64,000 nt of DNA from Moniliophthora roreri (GCA_001466705.2 LATX02000144.1:806001-870000), one strand, 5' to 3'. Shown: positions 23,188-36,295, numbered from the stretch's first letter. Made by a program: numbers and translations. Notes: a model not told the origin generated them from the sequence alone.

Positions 23188-23508
23188 GATGAGTAGCTCT
23201 GTTCAAGCGTCGTGATCCGGGAAAATTTCCGGAGTCATTGCAACATAATGTAGCTCTGCACTCGATAATCTTATCAACGGCTTCAGAGACACTCAGGGAG
23301 TCGGGACGCCCCCAAACTATTCCGCAGAACATGGACGTATATCGTGTATCCTGCAATACTACTCCTACTATGTCTACATCTAACCCTGTGTACGGGGAAG
23401 GCAGACAGGCCAGGAACGAGATGGCTATGCCGTCATTCAAGTTGCCAATTCGACGCGTGCTCGTCATAAATTAGCCTCAGCACCTCTTGTTTCCTTACCA
23501 CGGCGACA
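23188..23508. promoter_or_regulatory. Divergent promoter region, ARPC3 / YVC1
   Basis: 321 bases between opposed start codons. Open frames on both strands cross it (for example 23135-23467 minus) but resemble nothing I know. Promoters are inferred from position. Confidence 0.45.
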
Positions 23509-26432
23509 ATGTCCAACAGTGCAGCAGAAAACGGCGATGCTGACTCTTTACTCTCTGTCGAGTCGGTCAAACCACGTCCTGATACGTTGACTAGTGAGTG
23601 CTACATTCGTCTCTATGGGGTTTGCTGAACGAACGTCATGTTTCAGAGCTGGTCAAACGTCTTCGTGCATTGACACTGCAGCTGCTGCCCGTTGAAGCTG
23701 ATCCGAATAGCGTCAGTGAACCCACGAGCCGGATTATAACTCCAGAGGTCATTTCAGCGTATATGGCTGCTGCAGGAGATTTCTTAGAGGCAGTGAGTTC
23801 GTTAGCATTCCAAGGGCTAAAGAAAGGCTCACATTCAACAGCTTCCTTACTGTCTCCTTCGGGCAAGAGCGGAATTTATGTGGGATGCGAACCATAATCC
23901 AGCTGACTACGGTGAAGATTATTGCCGAGGTTCGGAAGACTTTCACTTCCGCACACCGCCTTACCCCCTTCCACAGGAATCGCTTGCGAAGTTCTGGCTC
24001 GAAGGATTGTGCACAAAACGGCGCCTGACCGTCTGACTGCCGTGATGTCTGCTCGTTACAGGCATGTTCAGATTGATGGAGATGAAAGTGACTTGACTAG
24101 TGCGTTGGAGATGGCGATAGACTCGCATTGGTAAGATCCTGATATCTCCTCGAAATCAAACTTAAATCAAACTTCTCTGACTGGCTTGCTTGTCTAGTAC
24201 CATATTCTTGTCTTCAAGTGAGGCCCAGGATGGTGAGTTGATTATTGATCACCCGAGAAAGCTAACTTGACATCATACAACTTACTTCAGTGGTAAACGC
24301 GCTATGGGCTGGCGACATTGTTCAGAAGAATAACGAAGATCTAGATGTTGACTGTATGACTGCTTTTCTTTCTGTTGATCACCAGACAGCTGAACGATAC
24401 CAGATGTTGCCTACGGAGAAAGGGAACACGATGGATTCTGGGCTCATTTGGATCCTTCACGTCTCTGTGTCCCTAGGTGAGCTCGAGCTTTGAGTCGTTC
24501 GTGTCGCCGTCTCGACAAGGCCCGATATTCTAAAGGTATCAGAACATCTTTCGCATAATAGTATGGCTATTCTTCCTTTTTGTTTATTCACAAGCTGGTG
24601 CAGTTCATTCATCATTTCGTTCATCAGTATTATATTCATCGTTTCTTTTGCAGTGCGCCAGCCAGTGGAAAGACTTGCAGATCCTACTTATAACGCAAGA
24701 CTTGATGAATGGGAAATAATTCTGTACATCCTTGCGTTGTCTATCTTCGTCGAAGGTCAGTGAGTCGATGGCCTGGTTGCTTTGTGCGTCCTAACGCGCG
24801 TTTCAGACGCACATAAAGTAGGCAGGGTCCCAAAGCACCGTGATCAGACATTCACCACGGATCTAGTTCTTCAAACTCTTGCAATTTGTCAATTACCGGG
24901 CTTTCACCTTTTGGAACGTCATTTCTGTCGTTACCGACTCGCTCTTGATTGCTGCTTTCGTATTGCGAATGGTCGGTATGAAGGATGGCAATGCGGCCTT
25001 GGGAACTACTAGTTTCCAGGTTCTTAGTTTTGTCTCGCCGTTTATATGGTCAGTACCGTAACCTTTTGATCCAGAGTCATGCAAACATGCTCAGGTTTGT
25101 CTAGGATGAGTACGTGCTCCACATTCTGCTTATTCGATCCATCATTTACATGCGTTGAAAGAGCTGGTCACCGTTTTTGACGGATACAAGTGGGTTTTGC
25201 AGCTGCCTTGATTCTTCGGATTCTGACTTTCTCTAAGATACGTTGGGATGATGCAGATTTGCGTGGCCCGTATGTTACAGGAATCAGGGATATTCTTCGC
25301 TGTAGGGGAATCGCATATTTTCCGTACGCCTACCGCTCATTCAGCTTTTAGTTGCTGTCGATATTAGCTCTTGGTTTCGCACAGGCCATGTATGCTCTAG
25401 ATGCTGCTGATGGGAGGACAGAGCCGCATGCCGATGTGAGCACTTCCCAGGTCAATGAGGGTTCAAGTAAGCTGATTCAAACCAGGTAGTGCATGCACTT
25501 GTGCAAGCACTGCTGCAGTACGTCGTTTCTCGAATAGACTGTGAGCACCACCTAACGAAATGTTAGATCTCCCGATTTTGAACGATACTCCGAAAGGTAG
25601 GTAATCGGGGAAAGAGAGTGCCATATTAAGTATTGACTTCTATTCCAACAGTCTCTCTGGACAACTCATGTACTACTTGTGAGTGAGTCCATGTTTTGTC
25701 CGATTTACAATTCATATATTTCTCTAGGTGGAATGTTGTGACGGCAGTTATCCTGCTCAACGTGCTTATCTCGCTGTTCTCTTCTGCATACGAGGACGTG
25801 AGTTAGCAAAAGTTCGGATTTTAATTGACGCTGACGGTTTTATAGGTGGTCGACGATGCCGAAGCCCAATATCTAGCATTTTTTGCTGGAAAAACAGTGG
25901 GCATGGTTCGGGCACCTGATTCCTATGTCTATCCTGCGCCTTTCAATTTGATTGAAGTGTTCTTCGTGTCGCCATTTGAGTGAGTATCCTTTCCTCCCCT
26001 TGTTAAGATGGGCCTGATTTTAGCTTGTAGGTGGTGTCTTGATCGCAAGGGTTATGCTAGGCTAAACCGGGTTGTCATGAGCGTTATATTCTTTATTCCG
26101 TTAACTATCATAGCGCTATTTGAAAGCACATTCAAGCAGCAAAGAGAAGAATGGGCTAGGAATTGGTTGCATGGAATGGACCAAGGAGCTGAAGACTACC
26201 CTGAGACTAGGGATCCTGAGGTCGATGATGAGAATGGACTAAAAATCAGCAAGGTTCCGTTCACGGAGCTGATCAAAGTGTTCCCAAACACTTCGATGGT
26301 TCGTATCTCCCACTACTTCGCACCTTCAAAGGCTAATTTTAGGTTTAGTCAAGCGATACCCTTCTGCTCAACGAGATCAGGGATTTACGCAAGAAGTTGG
26401 ACTCTGTGCTTCAGAAAGTCGAAGGCAGCTGA
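23509..26432 (+). CDS. YVC1: YVC1-like TRP-family vacuolar cation channel
   Basis: Fungal TRP channel, probably releasing calcium from the vacuole. It starts MSNSAAENGDADSLLSVESV at 23509, with many small exons. The cytosolic N-terminal part includes LVKRLRALTLQLLPVEA and FMWDANHNPADYGED. Then ACEVLARRIVHKTAPDRL, SALEMAIDSH and VVNALWAGDIVQKNNEDLDV precede GFWAHLDPSRLCVP. The membrane part starts RYQNIFRIIVWLFFLFVYSQ, with VRQPVERLADPTYNARLDEW, FWNVISVVTDSLLIAAFVLR and a pore region in exons around 25200-25900. The C-terminal coiled coil is SDTLLLNEIRDLRKKLDSVL, ending at TGA 26430-26432. Exon borders in 25000-25900 are approximate. Near 24359-24408 a 50-nt intron model restores the frame that a shorter one would break, so the gene looks intact. 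Confidence 0.85.
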
Positions 26433-26545
26433 AGGAGGTCATGAACTGATGTTATCTAAAGGACTATCTTCCTGAATTTACGATTTCAATGTTCGCGGTA
26501 CCAAACAACCTGTAAAGGGGTATGATTACAAATTCGATTCTCTAT

Positions 26546-27329
26546 TTACATCGTGTCCATAGTGACGTCGGGACCAGATGACTCTCGGTATAACTGTGAG
26601 AGTACTCCTTTGGCGTATATGAAGAAGGGTCGAATCTCGTTGATCTCCATAGCACATAGATTCGACATCTACACCGGTTAGGTAAGCACAATATTGTGAA
26701 AAAAGTAGCATGTTGCGCACACTTGTCTCCCCGCGATCCAACACTGCAAGGCCATCTCTAGACTTTGCTTGACGTGCTTCACGGAGATCCTTCAGAAGTG
26801 AGCGTATCTGGTCCGTATTTTCCAGATCATCAGGAGCTCTGGAATTGACATGAATAACGCGTACAACCTGTAGGAGAAGCGAACATACACGTCCAACAGA
26901 ATCTTAGCAATTTCCGCAAATCGAAAAGGCATCTTGCTGAACGCTGCATTCTGCGTTTCTTCAGCCAGTCGATTTGTAAGAGACTCTGTTCATCCTATCA
27001 CAATGAGTTACAATGACCGCACGCGACAAGATTTCGCGATACACACCAACATTTAACCAGCTTGGTGCGACAATATGGCATTTTTTCTTTAGCTTCAAAT
27101 TCACTGCCATCCATAACGGCACTTGTGATTTGATTGGGGGTCTTAAAGGACCATATGCGCCCTGAACGGGTTCAATCAAACGATAGCGAAGATAAGACTT
27201 CACACAAACCGATATAAAAGCGGTTTTCTCCATTGATATCAAGGGAATAATCTCAATGAGCTGTTGAGATGCGATAAGTTCTAGCTCTGGAGGAGTGGCC
27301 GAGGTTCGCAGAGAGGCCGGCAGCGCCAT
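26546..27329 (-). CDS. PSF2: GINS complex subunit Psf2
   Basis: GINS joins Cdc45 and Mcm2-7 in the replicative helicase. The start is MALPASLRTSATPPELELIA at 27329; five more in-frame codons run upstream to 27344, but family members start near MALP. Then the segments VPLWMAVNLKLKKKCHIVAP, LAEETQNAAFSKMPFRFAEI, ASDDLENTDQIRSLLKDLRE and AVLDRGETS are family-typical. A last intron precedes NLCAMEINEIRPFFIYAKGV. The protein ends SSGPDVTMDTM at TAA 26546-26548. Introns fall near 27000-27050, 27190-27230, 26880 and 26690. It is divergent from the haspin gene, with 244 bases between starts. Confidence 0.92.
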
Positions 27330-27573
27330 AGAGGTCGGGAACAAGGATATCGATCATGTGACGCGACGCGTTTCGCCACGAGGATGTTGTTTGCTCTCGC
27401 TTACCACGAACATCTTATTCTGCTGATATTCTGTGGGTAGTTTCGCCTCGTTGTCGCAATATTTCTGATGATATTCACAGATCTCAGCCACGATTTCTAT
27501 ATTCTTATTCCTTTCTGTTGGTTTTGCAGTTGGAGTCGCAGTCTTCTGGCTGTACGGCTCTAATCTTGGTGGA
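27330..27573. promoter_or_regulatory. Divergent promoter region, PSF2 / haspin
   Basis: 244 bases between opposed starts of a replication gene and a mitotic kinase gene. I looked for ACGCGT-type (MluI box) sites: gacgcgacgcgtttcgcc at 27360-27378 contains one ACGCGT. That fits G1/S control in fungi, but one site is weak evidence. Confidence 0.45.
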
Positions 27574-30082
27574 ATGCTCGGAACAAGGACGAAACAAGTC
27601 AACACATACGGAAGGCGCGGTCAAAGGATTGTTAATGTAACGGAAGACGGAGCAGTCATTCGGACCAGACGTCCTCGGGAACCGAGCATTTTCGACGACA
27701 TGCCGCCAACCCAGTTAGCGCCAGTTGTTTCGAAGATGAAGAATAGGGAGAATATGGCGAAGAAGTCGAAGGTCATGTCGCCCAAGGGAATTAAGAAGAA
27801 ACATTCTCCTCTTCGCATCAAGGCTATGTCAAAGGTCATAGCCCACTCTACTCTCAGTCAGACGTCGCCGGCAGTCAAAAATATCGAGAACACACCCTCC
27901 CGAACGCCGCTAGCAGTTGTGCCTCCCAATCTTCCTCGATCACCAGCCGTTTCTGGTGCGAAGATATCCAAGAGGCCTCGAGTACCATCTACGCTCGGCA
28001 CGCCGGTCAGCAGAACGAACACGTTTGTAGACACGGACATCATCTTGTTGGACGAAGATGGCCATACGCTCAGCCACGAGCGACGAGTGTCAGCCTCCAA
28101 GGGCGATGTGGCAGCGGAAGAGCAGTATTCAGACAGCGAGTCAGAAGCCCCAAAGCTTCGAAGTCCCACCAAGCTCCGTAAACGAGCAGCTCCTGTCATT
28201 ATCCTGTCAGACGATGATTCATCAGAGGACGATGAACCAACCATTTCACCAGTAAAACCACCCATCAGTACTTCGACAAAGTCTGTACCTCCCTCCCAAC
28301 CGCATCGTAAAACCCCTTCCAAAGCCTACAAAGTTCGCGTGGAAGTTGTAATTCCGCCGCCACCATCACCCCTAGCCAAGTTGATCAAGGATGAGCCGCC
28401 CATACCCATCCAATACAAGGATACCCTTTCTCCCATCGTAAAACCGCGCCAGCTTACTCCATTGCGTCCTGGGCGAACTCAAACCCTTTTCACTCCACCT
28501 AGTCCACCTTCTCCGTTATCAGATTCGGAACTAGATATTGATCTTGACTTATCGGGTCTAAATCTAGGTTCTTCACTTCGCGAAGAAGCCATTCCAGTGT
28601 TTCCGGAGTACCTGCGGCCTCTCCTCGAAGAATGCCAACAGGATAAATGTGGATTGCATGAATTCTCTGCATTTATCGAAACATTTCCATACGACAATGT
28701 TGTTCGGTCTTCATCTCACAGTAATGCTTCCCTGCATGATCTCAAATTCCGTAAGGTAGGGGAAGCCAGCTACTCAGAAGTCTTTGGTATTGGTGATGTG
28801 GTGCTCAAAGTCATTCCGATACGTGACGAGACCGATGCGTCAATTACTGCCACGGAAGAGGATGGTCCTTTCCCTAGCGATGCGAAGGATGTATTGAAGG
28901 AAATGATTGTAACTCGCGCGATGGGTGATGTGGACGACAGATTCGTCAAGCTCCTGAAAACATACGTCGTCAGAGGACGATACCCTCAAGTTTTGCTCGA
29001 ACTCTGGGACGAGTACCTTGAAGAGAATGGCTCGGAGAGCGTTCGACCAGGTAATTCCCAGTCTTCTTGTGTCTGAATAACCCTCTGATGTATATCCTCA
29101 GATACTTTCGGCGTTTCTCAAGTATACGCTATCATCGCTTTACCCAACGGTGGTCCAGACTTGGAAGCATACAAATTCACCAATGCTAGCAAGACCGGAT
29201 GGCGACAGGCTTCCAGCATCTTTTGGCAAGTCACCAAGGCTCTAGCCCGGGCAGAGCAGCTTGTGTCGTTTGAGGTAGTCGTAATTTCTGAGAACCCGTC
29301 CCTTACTGACATCCGAATAGCACCGCGACCTGCATTGGGGTCAAATACTGATCAAAAATCTCCCCGTTCCGCAAGTCATGCCGATGCAAGAGCAGCGACT
29401 TAACAATGTCGTCAGAGTTCGTGCCGAGAAAACATACATGGATGATCCGTTGAATGGGGTACAAGTAACCATTATCGACCTGGGTCTTGCTAGAATGGAC
29501 GCTGGTGATGGGAGTGGGGGAGAGATGATTCATTGGACTCCTTTTGATGACGAGGTCTTCGAGGGTGAAGGTGTGTCCTGTGAGTTTCTTATACCAGCGG
29601 ACACTGAACAGACCTGCAGGGGACTATCAATTCGACATTTACCGAATGATGAGGGAGCAGCACCGGAGTCAATGGAAGTCCTTCAACCCTCTAACGAACG
29701 TCATGGTAAGTTTTATGGCAACTATTACCTTGCACTCGACTCAGGCTCTTTTCAGTGGCTCCATTACTTACTTGTCAAGCTGCTGCAGAGCAAGCGCCTG
29801 AAGCTACCTGCAGCACCGCGGAAAGGGCAGGCAGCCACACACTCTACCTCCCAGTTCACCGAAAAAGAATGCTACGAGTGCCTCGTTGATTTGGAGCAAT
29901 GGTTACAAGAATGCGTGACCAAGGCTACTTCACGAGCAAAGGCAGCAGCCAAGGCGGCGGGAAAGAAGAAGTCCTCCAAGGCCCCCATGATGCAAGCAAC
30001 GTCCGGTCTGTCGCCCTTGTGTGCTGGCGAAATTGTAGAGTATGGGATCAAGAAATCATGGATCGCTGCTAGAACTACATAA
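27574..30082 (+). CDS. Haspin-family histone H3 Thr3 kinase
   Basis: Mitotic kinase that marks H3T3 and recruits the Aurora B complex. A long basic, Ser/Pro-rich N-terminal half (from MLGTRTKQVNTYGRRGQRIV) leads into the kinase domain: FRKVGEASYSEVFGIGDVVL with K in LKVIPI, LKEMIVTRAMG, LLELWDEYLE, GVSQVYAIIALPNGGPDLEA, SIFWQVTKALARAEQ, then the loop HRDLHWGQILI and the metal motif VTIIDLGLARMD. Haspin-specific C-terminal parts are FDIYRMMREQHRSQWKSFNP and WLHYLLVKLL. Introns are near 29050-29100, 29275-29320, 29575-29620 and 29705-29756. The stop is at 30080-30082. The loop has Gln where most kinases have the metal-binding Asn. Confidence 0.92.
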
Positions 30083-30301
30083 GATCTATCTCATAATGTT
30101 TCATCGGATTGTAGCTTATCTCGCACTGTCGGATCTTGCACTGTTTTCTAACTGTTTCCTTGTATGTTATGCACATTGGAATGTACTGTATAACATCGTC
30201 TACTGAAGGCAGCTGTGAAGGTACAAGGATTATCTATAATTTGTCCGTGTCTACACTAGTCTATAAGTCCTAGTCCGTTTCGTGAGCGCTTTCGGTATAC
30301 T

Positions 30302-32845
30302 TTAGCAGGTGTCGATGAGGCTATTCTTTGGCCAAGGTTGCTTGTAGTCGTCTACCCATGTCGTTTTGTTTGGATTTTGGTAGGCTTCCATGTGCCTGAG
30401 TGGATGGTAGAGTGAGTTTGTTTTTCTACTAACTGAAAGGGTAAACTGACTTCTGAATATACGCTTGTGTCGGAAAGTCTTTTGGATCACATCCGACGTT
30501 GATCTTTTTGGGATCTTGATACACACGAATCCAATCAACTTGCATGTGATTGGGGAATGTGAGGTGATTTATATCGACTTCTCCAAAGCTTTTGGACATT
30601 CCCAAGTTCATGATGATGTACTGTAAAAGAATTATCAGACGCATTCCGCGGATGACCCATGTCGCTAACCATTGGCTCTTGCGGGATAGGTCTTGCAGAA
30701 ATTTGAACTGCATCGTCAGCGGCAAGACCCCCCGCATTTATTGTCCATGCTTGTTTATTGTCCGACATCCATGAGATGTACTGAATGAAGCATCAGTATG
30801 AGTGCTTTTGCAATCAAAGTAACCCACAGCATTGTCGAACCCTATCCGCCACGAGTTGTCTTTTTAGCGAGGTCATGTTAGAATTTATAGTATTGGACTC
30901 GTACCAGGTTTATACTGTCTCGTTCCTTCGTCAGTAGCAGCAATCGCGAATTAGGTGTCACTAACGACTAACCTCGAATCCATACACAGAAAAACAGGGA
31001 TCAGGAGATAGCTCGTAACACCCTTGGTTTGTCTGCGTAGCAACTGAAGTGGCCTGCTGAGTTTTTCCACCGATGTAGGTGTTGAGCTTAGAAATCGTTG
31101 CATCGTTGATAATAAGGTTATCTGAGGTATTCTTCCATACGTATTTATCGTTGAAAGGCTGAAGAAGGCATTCAGAAGGCACTGAAGGAAACAGCACGTC
31201 GGTCACTCACTGCCCACTGTGCAGATTGAGACACTTCTCCGACTTGGTCCGATACTTGGGCTTCGAACATATCAATTTCGGGGGCTCCACGACCAACGAA
31301 TGTACCATCAGAGTGTACCGGGCCTGGGTGCTCACTGCTGCGGCAAGTACAGCGGGACAGCCTTTGCCCTGGTAAGTAGGAGAGCGCGTAATTCGCGTCC
31401 TCCAAGCCATCAATTGTCGCAGCGACGGGGAGGCCATTTACAGTTTGATTGGGTGCAGTGCCAACGTCGCATGCGTCGTAACTATACGGCCACTGCCAGA
31501 ATAAATTTTAAGTTCGTGAGTAAGGACGTAGTTATGTGCTCACTAGGCCGTCCAAGGTAGCACCATAGCCGGCTCTGCCTAGATTTCCCAGCGTCCAGAT
31601 AGCAGGCCACTGTAAAGATCAGATTACTGTTTGATTACCACACAGCTGTGGAAAACTATACCCTGTAGAGGAGTAAAGACTGCGATGAGATTTAGTCTAT
31701 TGTTTGCCAAAAAGCGCTCACATTCCAACGATATTATTCGCATCGGGTAGTTGCACAGAGGCTTCAATGAGACCTCCAGTAAAGCAAAACTTGTTCCTAT
31801 CGCCATCGAGCATGAGAAGACCGCTAGTCCATAATTGGATGAAATGGATCTCACCATGTGGTCATCATCCCTTGAGCTCGTTTCAGAAGATTGTTCTAGA
31901 GGTGGATGGAACAGAGAAACTACGCACCTCCCTGGTAGTTCAAACCATGATTTTGCTTCTCAGAGAATGTGAACACGAGAGAGCCGCCTTGAGTGGTTAT
32001 TGCTTCGGGGCTATACCATTCCATGTTATTTGTTCCCTGCAGACATTTTAGCTTGAAGACGGATGAAATCCACAGGTTTGAGGCGCACCCAGTAATGAAG
32101 ATCTACTGCCTCCCAGTATGGATCATCTCCAGGGTAGAACGTCCTTCCGTCCTTGCTGAATTCGTCTGAAAATACCAGCGACCACTCTGATCCACCTCTC
32201 AACGACTTCTTGGTATACGCCTCTTGAGGCGTGTCGAGATCAATAAGTCCGAAATTGCCAAGGTCTGGAATCTACAGCGAATCCAAACATCAATGCTTAA
32301 GATTACAAAAGAAGAGGCCAAGAGATATTCAAACCTGTCCTGAGGCGTTGATTCCTCCAAGATTATATCCCGCCCTCTGAGACTCGGGACGCTTGACATA
32401 GGTAAGGATGGGATAGCCGACACTAACACTAACGTTTAGTGGTGGACTGACGCTTAAAGGGACTGATGGCGCACAAAAGCATGAGGAGAGCGGCAAGAAG
32501 AATGAGCAAACATCCATAGTTTTTCCAGCCTCGACTCGACGAAAAGGAGCTTTCAACGGCATCCACAAACTTCCCATTCTTAGTGTCCGGATCGTGCATG
32601 TCGTCATCGGGTTCAGGAACGTGGGGAGATACGTTGAAGGGCCATTGTTGCGGATTCGGAGGGAACGAATACTAACGAGGAGCAAATGAAAACAGAACTC
32701 GCTTGTAGACGAGGCAAACACTCACTCTTTCCGAAATAGAAGTTATAAGCTGAGATTCAGTACCTGCTGAATATCGACTTTCTGAATGAGCCTGTTCTCG
32801 TAACTCAGTAGCTGATATGTGACGCGCCCAATCCACTACTTGCAT
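30302..32845 (-). CDS. KRE6: KRE6/SKN1-type beta-1,6-glucan synthesis protein (GH16 fold)
   Basis: Type II membrane protein of the secretory pathway needed for beta-1,6-glucan. A cytosolic tail (YSFPPNPQQWPFNVSPHVPE, then a run of acidic residues) is followed by a membrane span (YGCLLILLAALLMLFVSVGY) formed by joining across a 46-nt intron. The lumenal domain has YNLGGINASGQIPDL, WSLVFSDEFSKDGRTFYPGD and the GH16 active-site motif GAPEIDMFEAQV with two Glu. The end is TTWVDDYKQPWPKNSLIDTC with stop 30302-30304. More than ten introns. The 5' end is unsure: an in-frame ATG at 32843-32845 opens an exon that joins well, but the frame continues upstream, and another ATG at 32910-32912 lies in a different frame. 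Confidence 0.88.
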
Positions 32846-33725
32846 TATCCCGCCAGGGAGGTGAGGGTTGATACGTCGAAGGTATTGGATGGTAGTCGCG
32901 GTGAGAGAACATGAGGTGAGAAAGACAGGAAATAGAGTTCGTAAAGACCTACATGCAGGACTGAAATTGAAATCCCGAAGTGGATCGTGAACAGGAATAC
33001 TCCGAGGCCAGTGGAGGCAGCACCACTGAATGATCCTAATTCAGTTATGGAGTAAAACGCGTCAACGTTGATGCATGATTCTATGGGCCGCCGCAGTCTG
33101 CGCGAGTGACGAAGAGCAATCTTATTACTAAGACAACGCTAGTGCAGATCGACAAAGCATTGACAGTACCTATTGCAAAAGCTATCCATTCTCTGCAAGT
33201 TCGAACTGTAGGTAGCCCACAGTCAGACGGAGGCATGGCTATGGGTAAGCTGTGGGCTCAGCTGGAGCATGCATACTCCAATGATTTCAAACTGCGGATT
33301 GCACGGCGTTAGCCTTTTGTTCGCGGGATGTAAGCACTGACCTCATATTTCTATGGAAACCTTTGGAGCAGCTATGACATGAAACCGACGGTATGACATG
33401 TGTGTGGCGCTTAAAGTTTACTTCAGGAGGACGGAGCGAAGTGACGAATGGCAGGGTTAGGGGTTAGGTAGTTGGGGTCTGGGGATGGCTTATGTGCACG
33501 TGAGGGAAATCACCGTTATCTCTTATCTTTTCACGACTCATCGAGCTTACTCTCAACGAATGGCGAGATCACATGGGAACGAATAATAAACATGCTTGCA
33601 TGACCACCTCGTAGATTATATAAGTGAACCTGAGTCTCTAAGCAAACGCAGTGATTCGAAGTACAGGAGACGCAGTGAATGATGTCCTGGAGAACAGCGA
33701 AAACAAATACATAGCTCATTAGTGA
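32846..33725. other. Upstream region of KRE6
   Basis: About 880 bases between KRE6 and the 3' end of the deubiquitinase gene, both on the minus strand. A missed first exon of KRE6 may lie at 32850-33080, where the minus strand reads as a long open stretch. The plus-strand frame 33106-33312 has no recognisable features. Confidence 0.45.
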
Positions 33726-35875
33726 TTAGAGGCCTCTAGCTGGGCCTCTCTTCTTCTTATACGTTATCACTCTACTGTAAGGATTGAGATTCTGTTTCCA
33801 GTTTGAATGTCGATTCGCAAGCGTCAAACCATCTCGGAATTGAGGTGGTTTTTTCGGGGCGGGAGTTCCGTAAAACGAGGAAGCAGGGATGGCTTGTTCA
33901 GTAGGTTTCGATGGGGTTGGGAAGACAGCGTCCTGGGGCTTGGGTGGTGAAGAATTGGGTAAACCGTTGAGCTTGGAGCCTTCTTCCTCTGGAGGTTCGT
34001 CGTCATCAGATGCATAACTGGCAGCTAAACTGGATAAGGTTGATTGTGCCGCTTTCGCAGCCTCAATCTTCTTCTTGATCGAGTCCGCTTGAGGGTCGCT
34101 AGTTTCTAGTTTCTGACGCTTAGCGTCTGAAGGACTACCATCGGTACTCGTCGTCGATGGGAGTATGGGACCAATAAAGGGCTTCGTGACCTTTTCTCCT
34201 TGATCCTCTTGGTTTTCGTCCTCCTCTCGGGCTTTCCTCTTCTTCATCGCAATCGCAAGACCAGACTTCTTGTTTATTGACGATGAGAGCTGCATCACCG
34301 ACTCCAACTTCTGCCCTTTGTTCTTCAGATAAAAAAGCACGTAGGCGTTCTTTATACGAGGAGCCGTCACTCCAACTGCTGTCACGGATTCGTCATTCAT
34401 TTCGTACCACTTTCCCTCGCGACTCTTCACAAACGCATAGTAATGACCTGAGTTAGGGCCACCGCCAGCGTGACATATTATCCCGTAAAGGGAATACCGA
34501 GGACCGAACTGCCCATCGCTCATGTACGGCTGCAGCGAAAGATGCTCCTCATAGTCGACCGCATGCCCGATTTTGTGGCCCATAGGCGAAAACCGTTTGA
34601 AATGCACCGTCAGCACCGCAGGGGCATCGTGGATTGTAAAGCGCTTTTCAGCATTGACATGCTTTTTGCACCTATTGCCATTCACATTAACACCGTACTG
34701 GTGTAATGAAAACAAGAAAACCTTACTTTTCGCACTTGTATTTATCCGCTCCTTTCAAATAATCCGGAGCAACAAATTTCCGTAGTGCTGCGTTGAGCTG
34801 TTGGGTGTGATGGATGTCGAGACTGAGATCTAATATACTGTCGAAGGTATCGCTGTTGTAGCCACAACTTTGACATGTTACGCGGGAACGTAATCGACCC
34901 CCGAAGATCTTATGGACCCATGTCGTTTCCGCAAGCTTATGGTCGACTTTACTGAAGGCCAGTCAGCTTTTACAAACCAGATAACAACGTGATACTCACG
35001 ACGGTAACCCAGCCAAACACGACTTCTGTAACGAATCAATGGCATATCGGAGGAACTCATGCGAGTCTTCCTGTCGTCCTCGCCGCATATGTTTTGCGAT
35101 AACTGAAGCAGCGGGTAAGAAAGTCGTGAGGGAGGGATTGAATAGCTCAACATACGTTGCAGTTTGTTCGATATTGAACTGGGTGAGAATGGTGTTTTGG
35201 ACTTGAAAGTCTGTACCACAGTGGCACGTAGATTACAAGACATGCAGAATCCTTTGGATTTGCCTATCAGGGGGATCAGAAGATGTCATAGACTGAAATG
35301 AGTGATCACGGACAGTTGGTAGCGGAATGGGTATTCAGAGCATTGAGTAATGGTGGCGTATGGACTAAGCATTGGAGAGCACTATTCAGAAAACAGGTAT
35401 TGCCGTTGTTATATAGCCCAGAGCCCAAAATGAGTCCCTTGGGCCATGAGAGCTCGATGTCGCCACTAAATAGCGATTTTGATTTGGTCGGCGTCTTTGA
35501 AGGAGTTGCAGCTGGAGTCGTAGGTCGGGGAGAGGGTAGATTTGCAGTAATAGGTGTCGAGGTAAGGGGAGTGGATAAGACGGATTTCTGAGGGAGCTGC
35601 AGTCCTTCCTTCAGCCTTTCTGCCAATAAAAATACGAGCTGAGCACACACCTCGATCTTTTCTACCTTTGATGCCTTTGGCGATACATTTATAGGCTCAT
35701 ATTTGCCTTCCGCAATAGCCAGAGTCCCAGTCGAAGATCCTTCGACAAATTCGATCGGCGGTGGCAATAATCCGTTGAAAGCCTCCAAGTCCTTTGCAGG
35801 TCGATACTGGTCCGATTCTGAGCGCTTTGGAGAGAAATTCCGCTGAGCCATCGGGTATAATGGCGAGACCAGCAT
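33726..35875 (-). CDS. Ubiquitin-specific protease, USP36/Ubp16-like
   Basis: Cysteine protease that removes ubiquitin; USP36-type enzymes act in the nucleolus. Catalytic Cys box [20 protein letters not shown], then [20 protein letters not shown], zinc ribbon pairs CQSC and CEKC (the second pair split by an intron), [20 protein letters not shown], and the His box [20 protein letters not shown] with DESV following. The C-terminal tail is disordered and charged ([14 protein letters not shown], many Lys/Glu and Pro), ending [19 protein letters not shown], as in nucleolar members. The stop is at 33726-33728. The start is uncertain: ATG at 35873-35875 (MLVSPLYP) or 35849-35851 ([13 protein letters not shown]); the second begins where conserved sequence begins. 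Confidence 0.9.
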
Positions 35876-36295
35876 CCTCCTCAAACTGAGTCGTAGAGAT
35901 GGATCCGTGAATAGGAAAGAGCGGCTTTTCCAGCGGTACGGAAGGAGTATGATGAGGACCAGTAATCGACTACAACTGTGGGATAGTAAACAAAATTTGC
36001 TCACTCTATCGGTGTTTATTTGGCACACGCGCGTCAAGTCACGGTTCGGCATTCCCGCAATAAGAGACAACTATTGTCCTCCTGGAACAAGGCGAACCCA
36101 GAGCTGCCGAATATCACCGGAAAGTGGCTATCAAGTGTAGTGAACGCGTGCGTAAGCCAAGTTATAGTGGGGTATAGGCAAAATACAAGTACATCGGAGA
36201 CGTGCAGAAAGTATAGCTACAGGTGAATTAGATTAGAGTTTAATACAGTCCCCGTAACTCCGTCTAAGCTTCATGCGGAGCGACTCCCTCACCGA
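35876..36295. other. Upstream region of the deubiquitinase gene
   Basis: About 420 bases to the stop of the zinc-finger gene on the same strand. Small open frames on both strands look random; promoter expected. Confidence 0.45.

Noticed and set aside
23135..23467. 110-codon minus-strand open frame between ARPC3 and YVC1
   Set aside because: It overlaps the ARPC3 first exon and intron and shows no domain or codon pattern that suggests a gene.
35800..36070. Longer N-terminus of the deubiquitinase from 36070
   Set aside because: Sequence before 35875 is not like family members and its first residues look random; a later ATG fits better.
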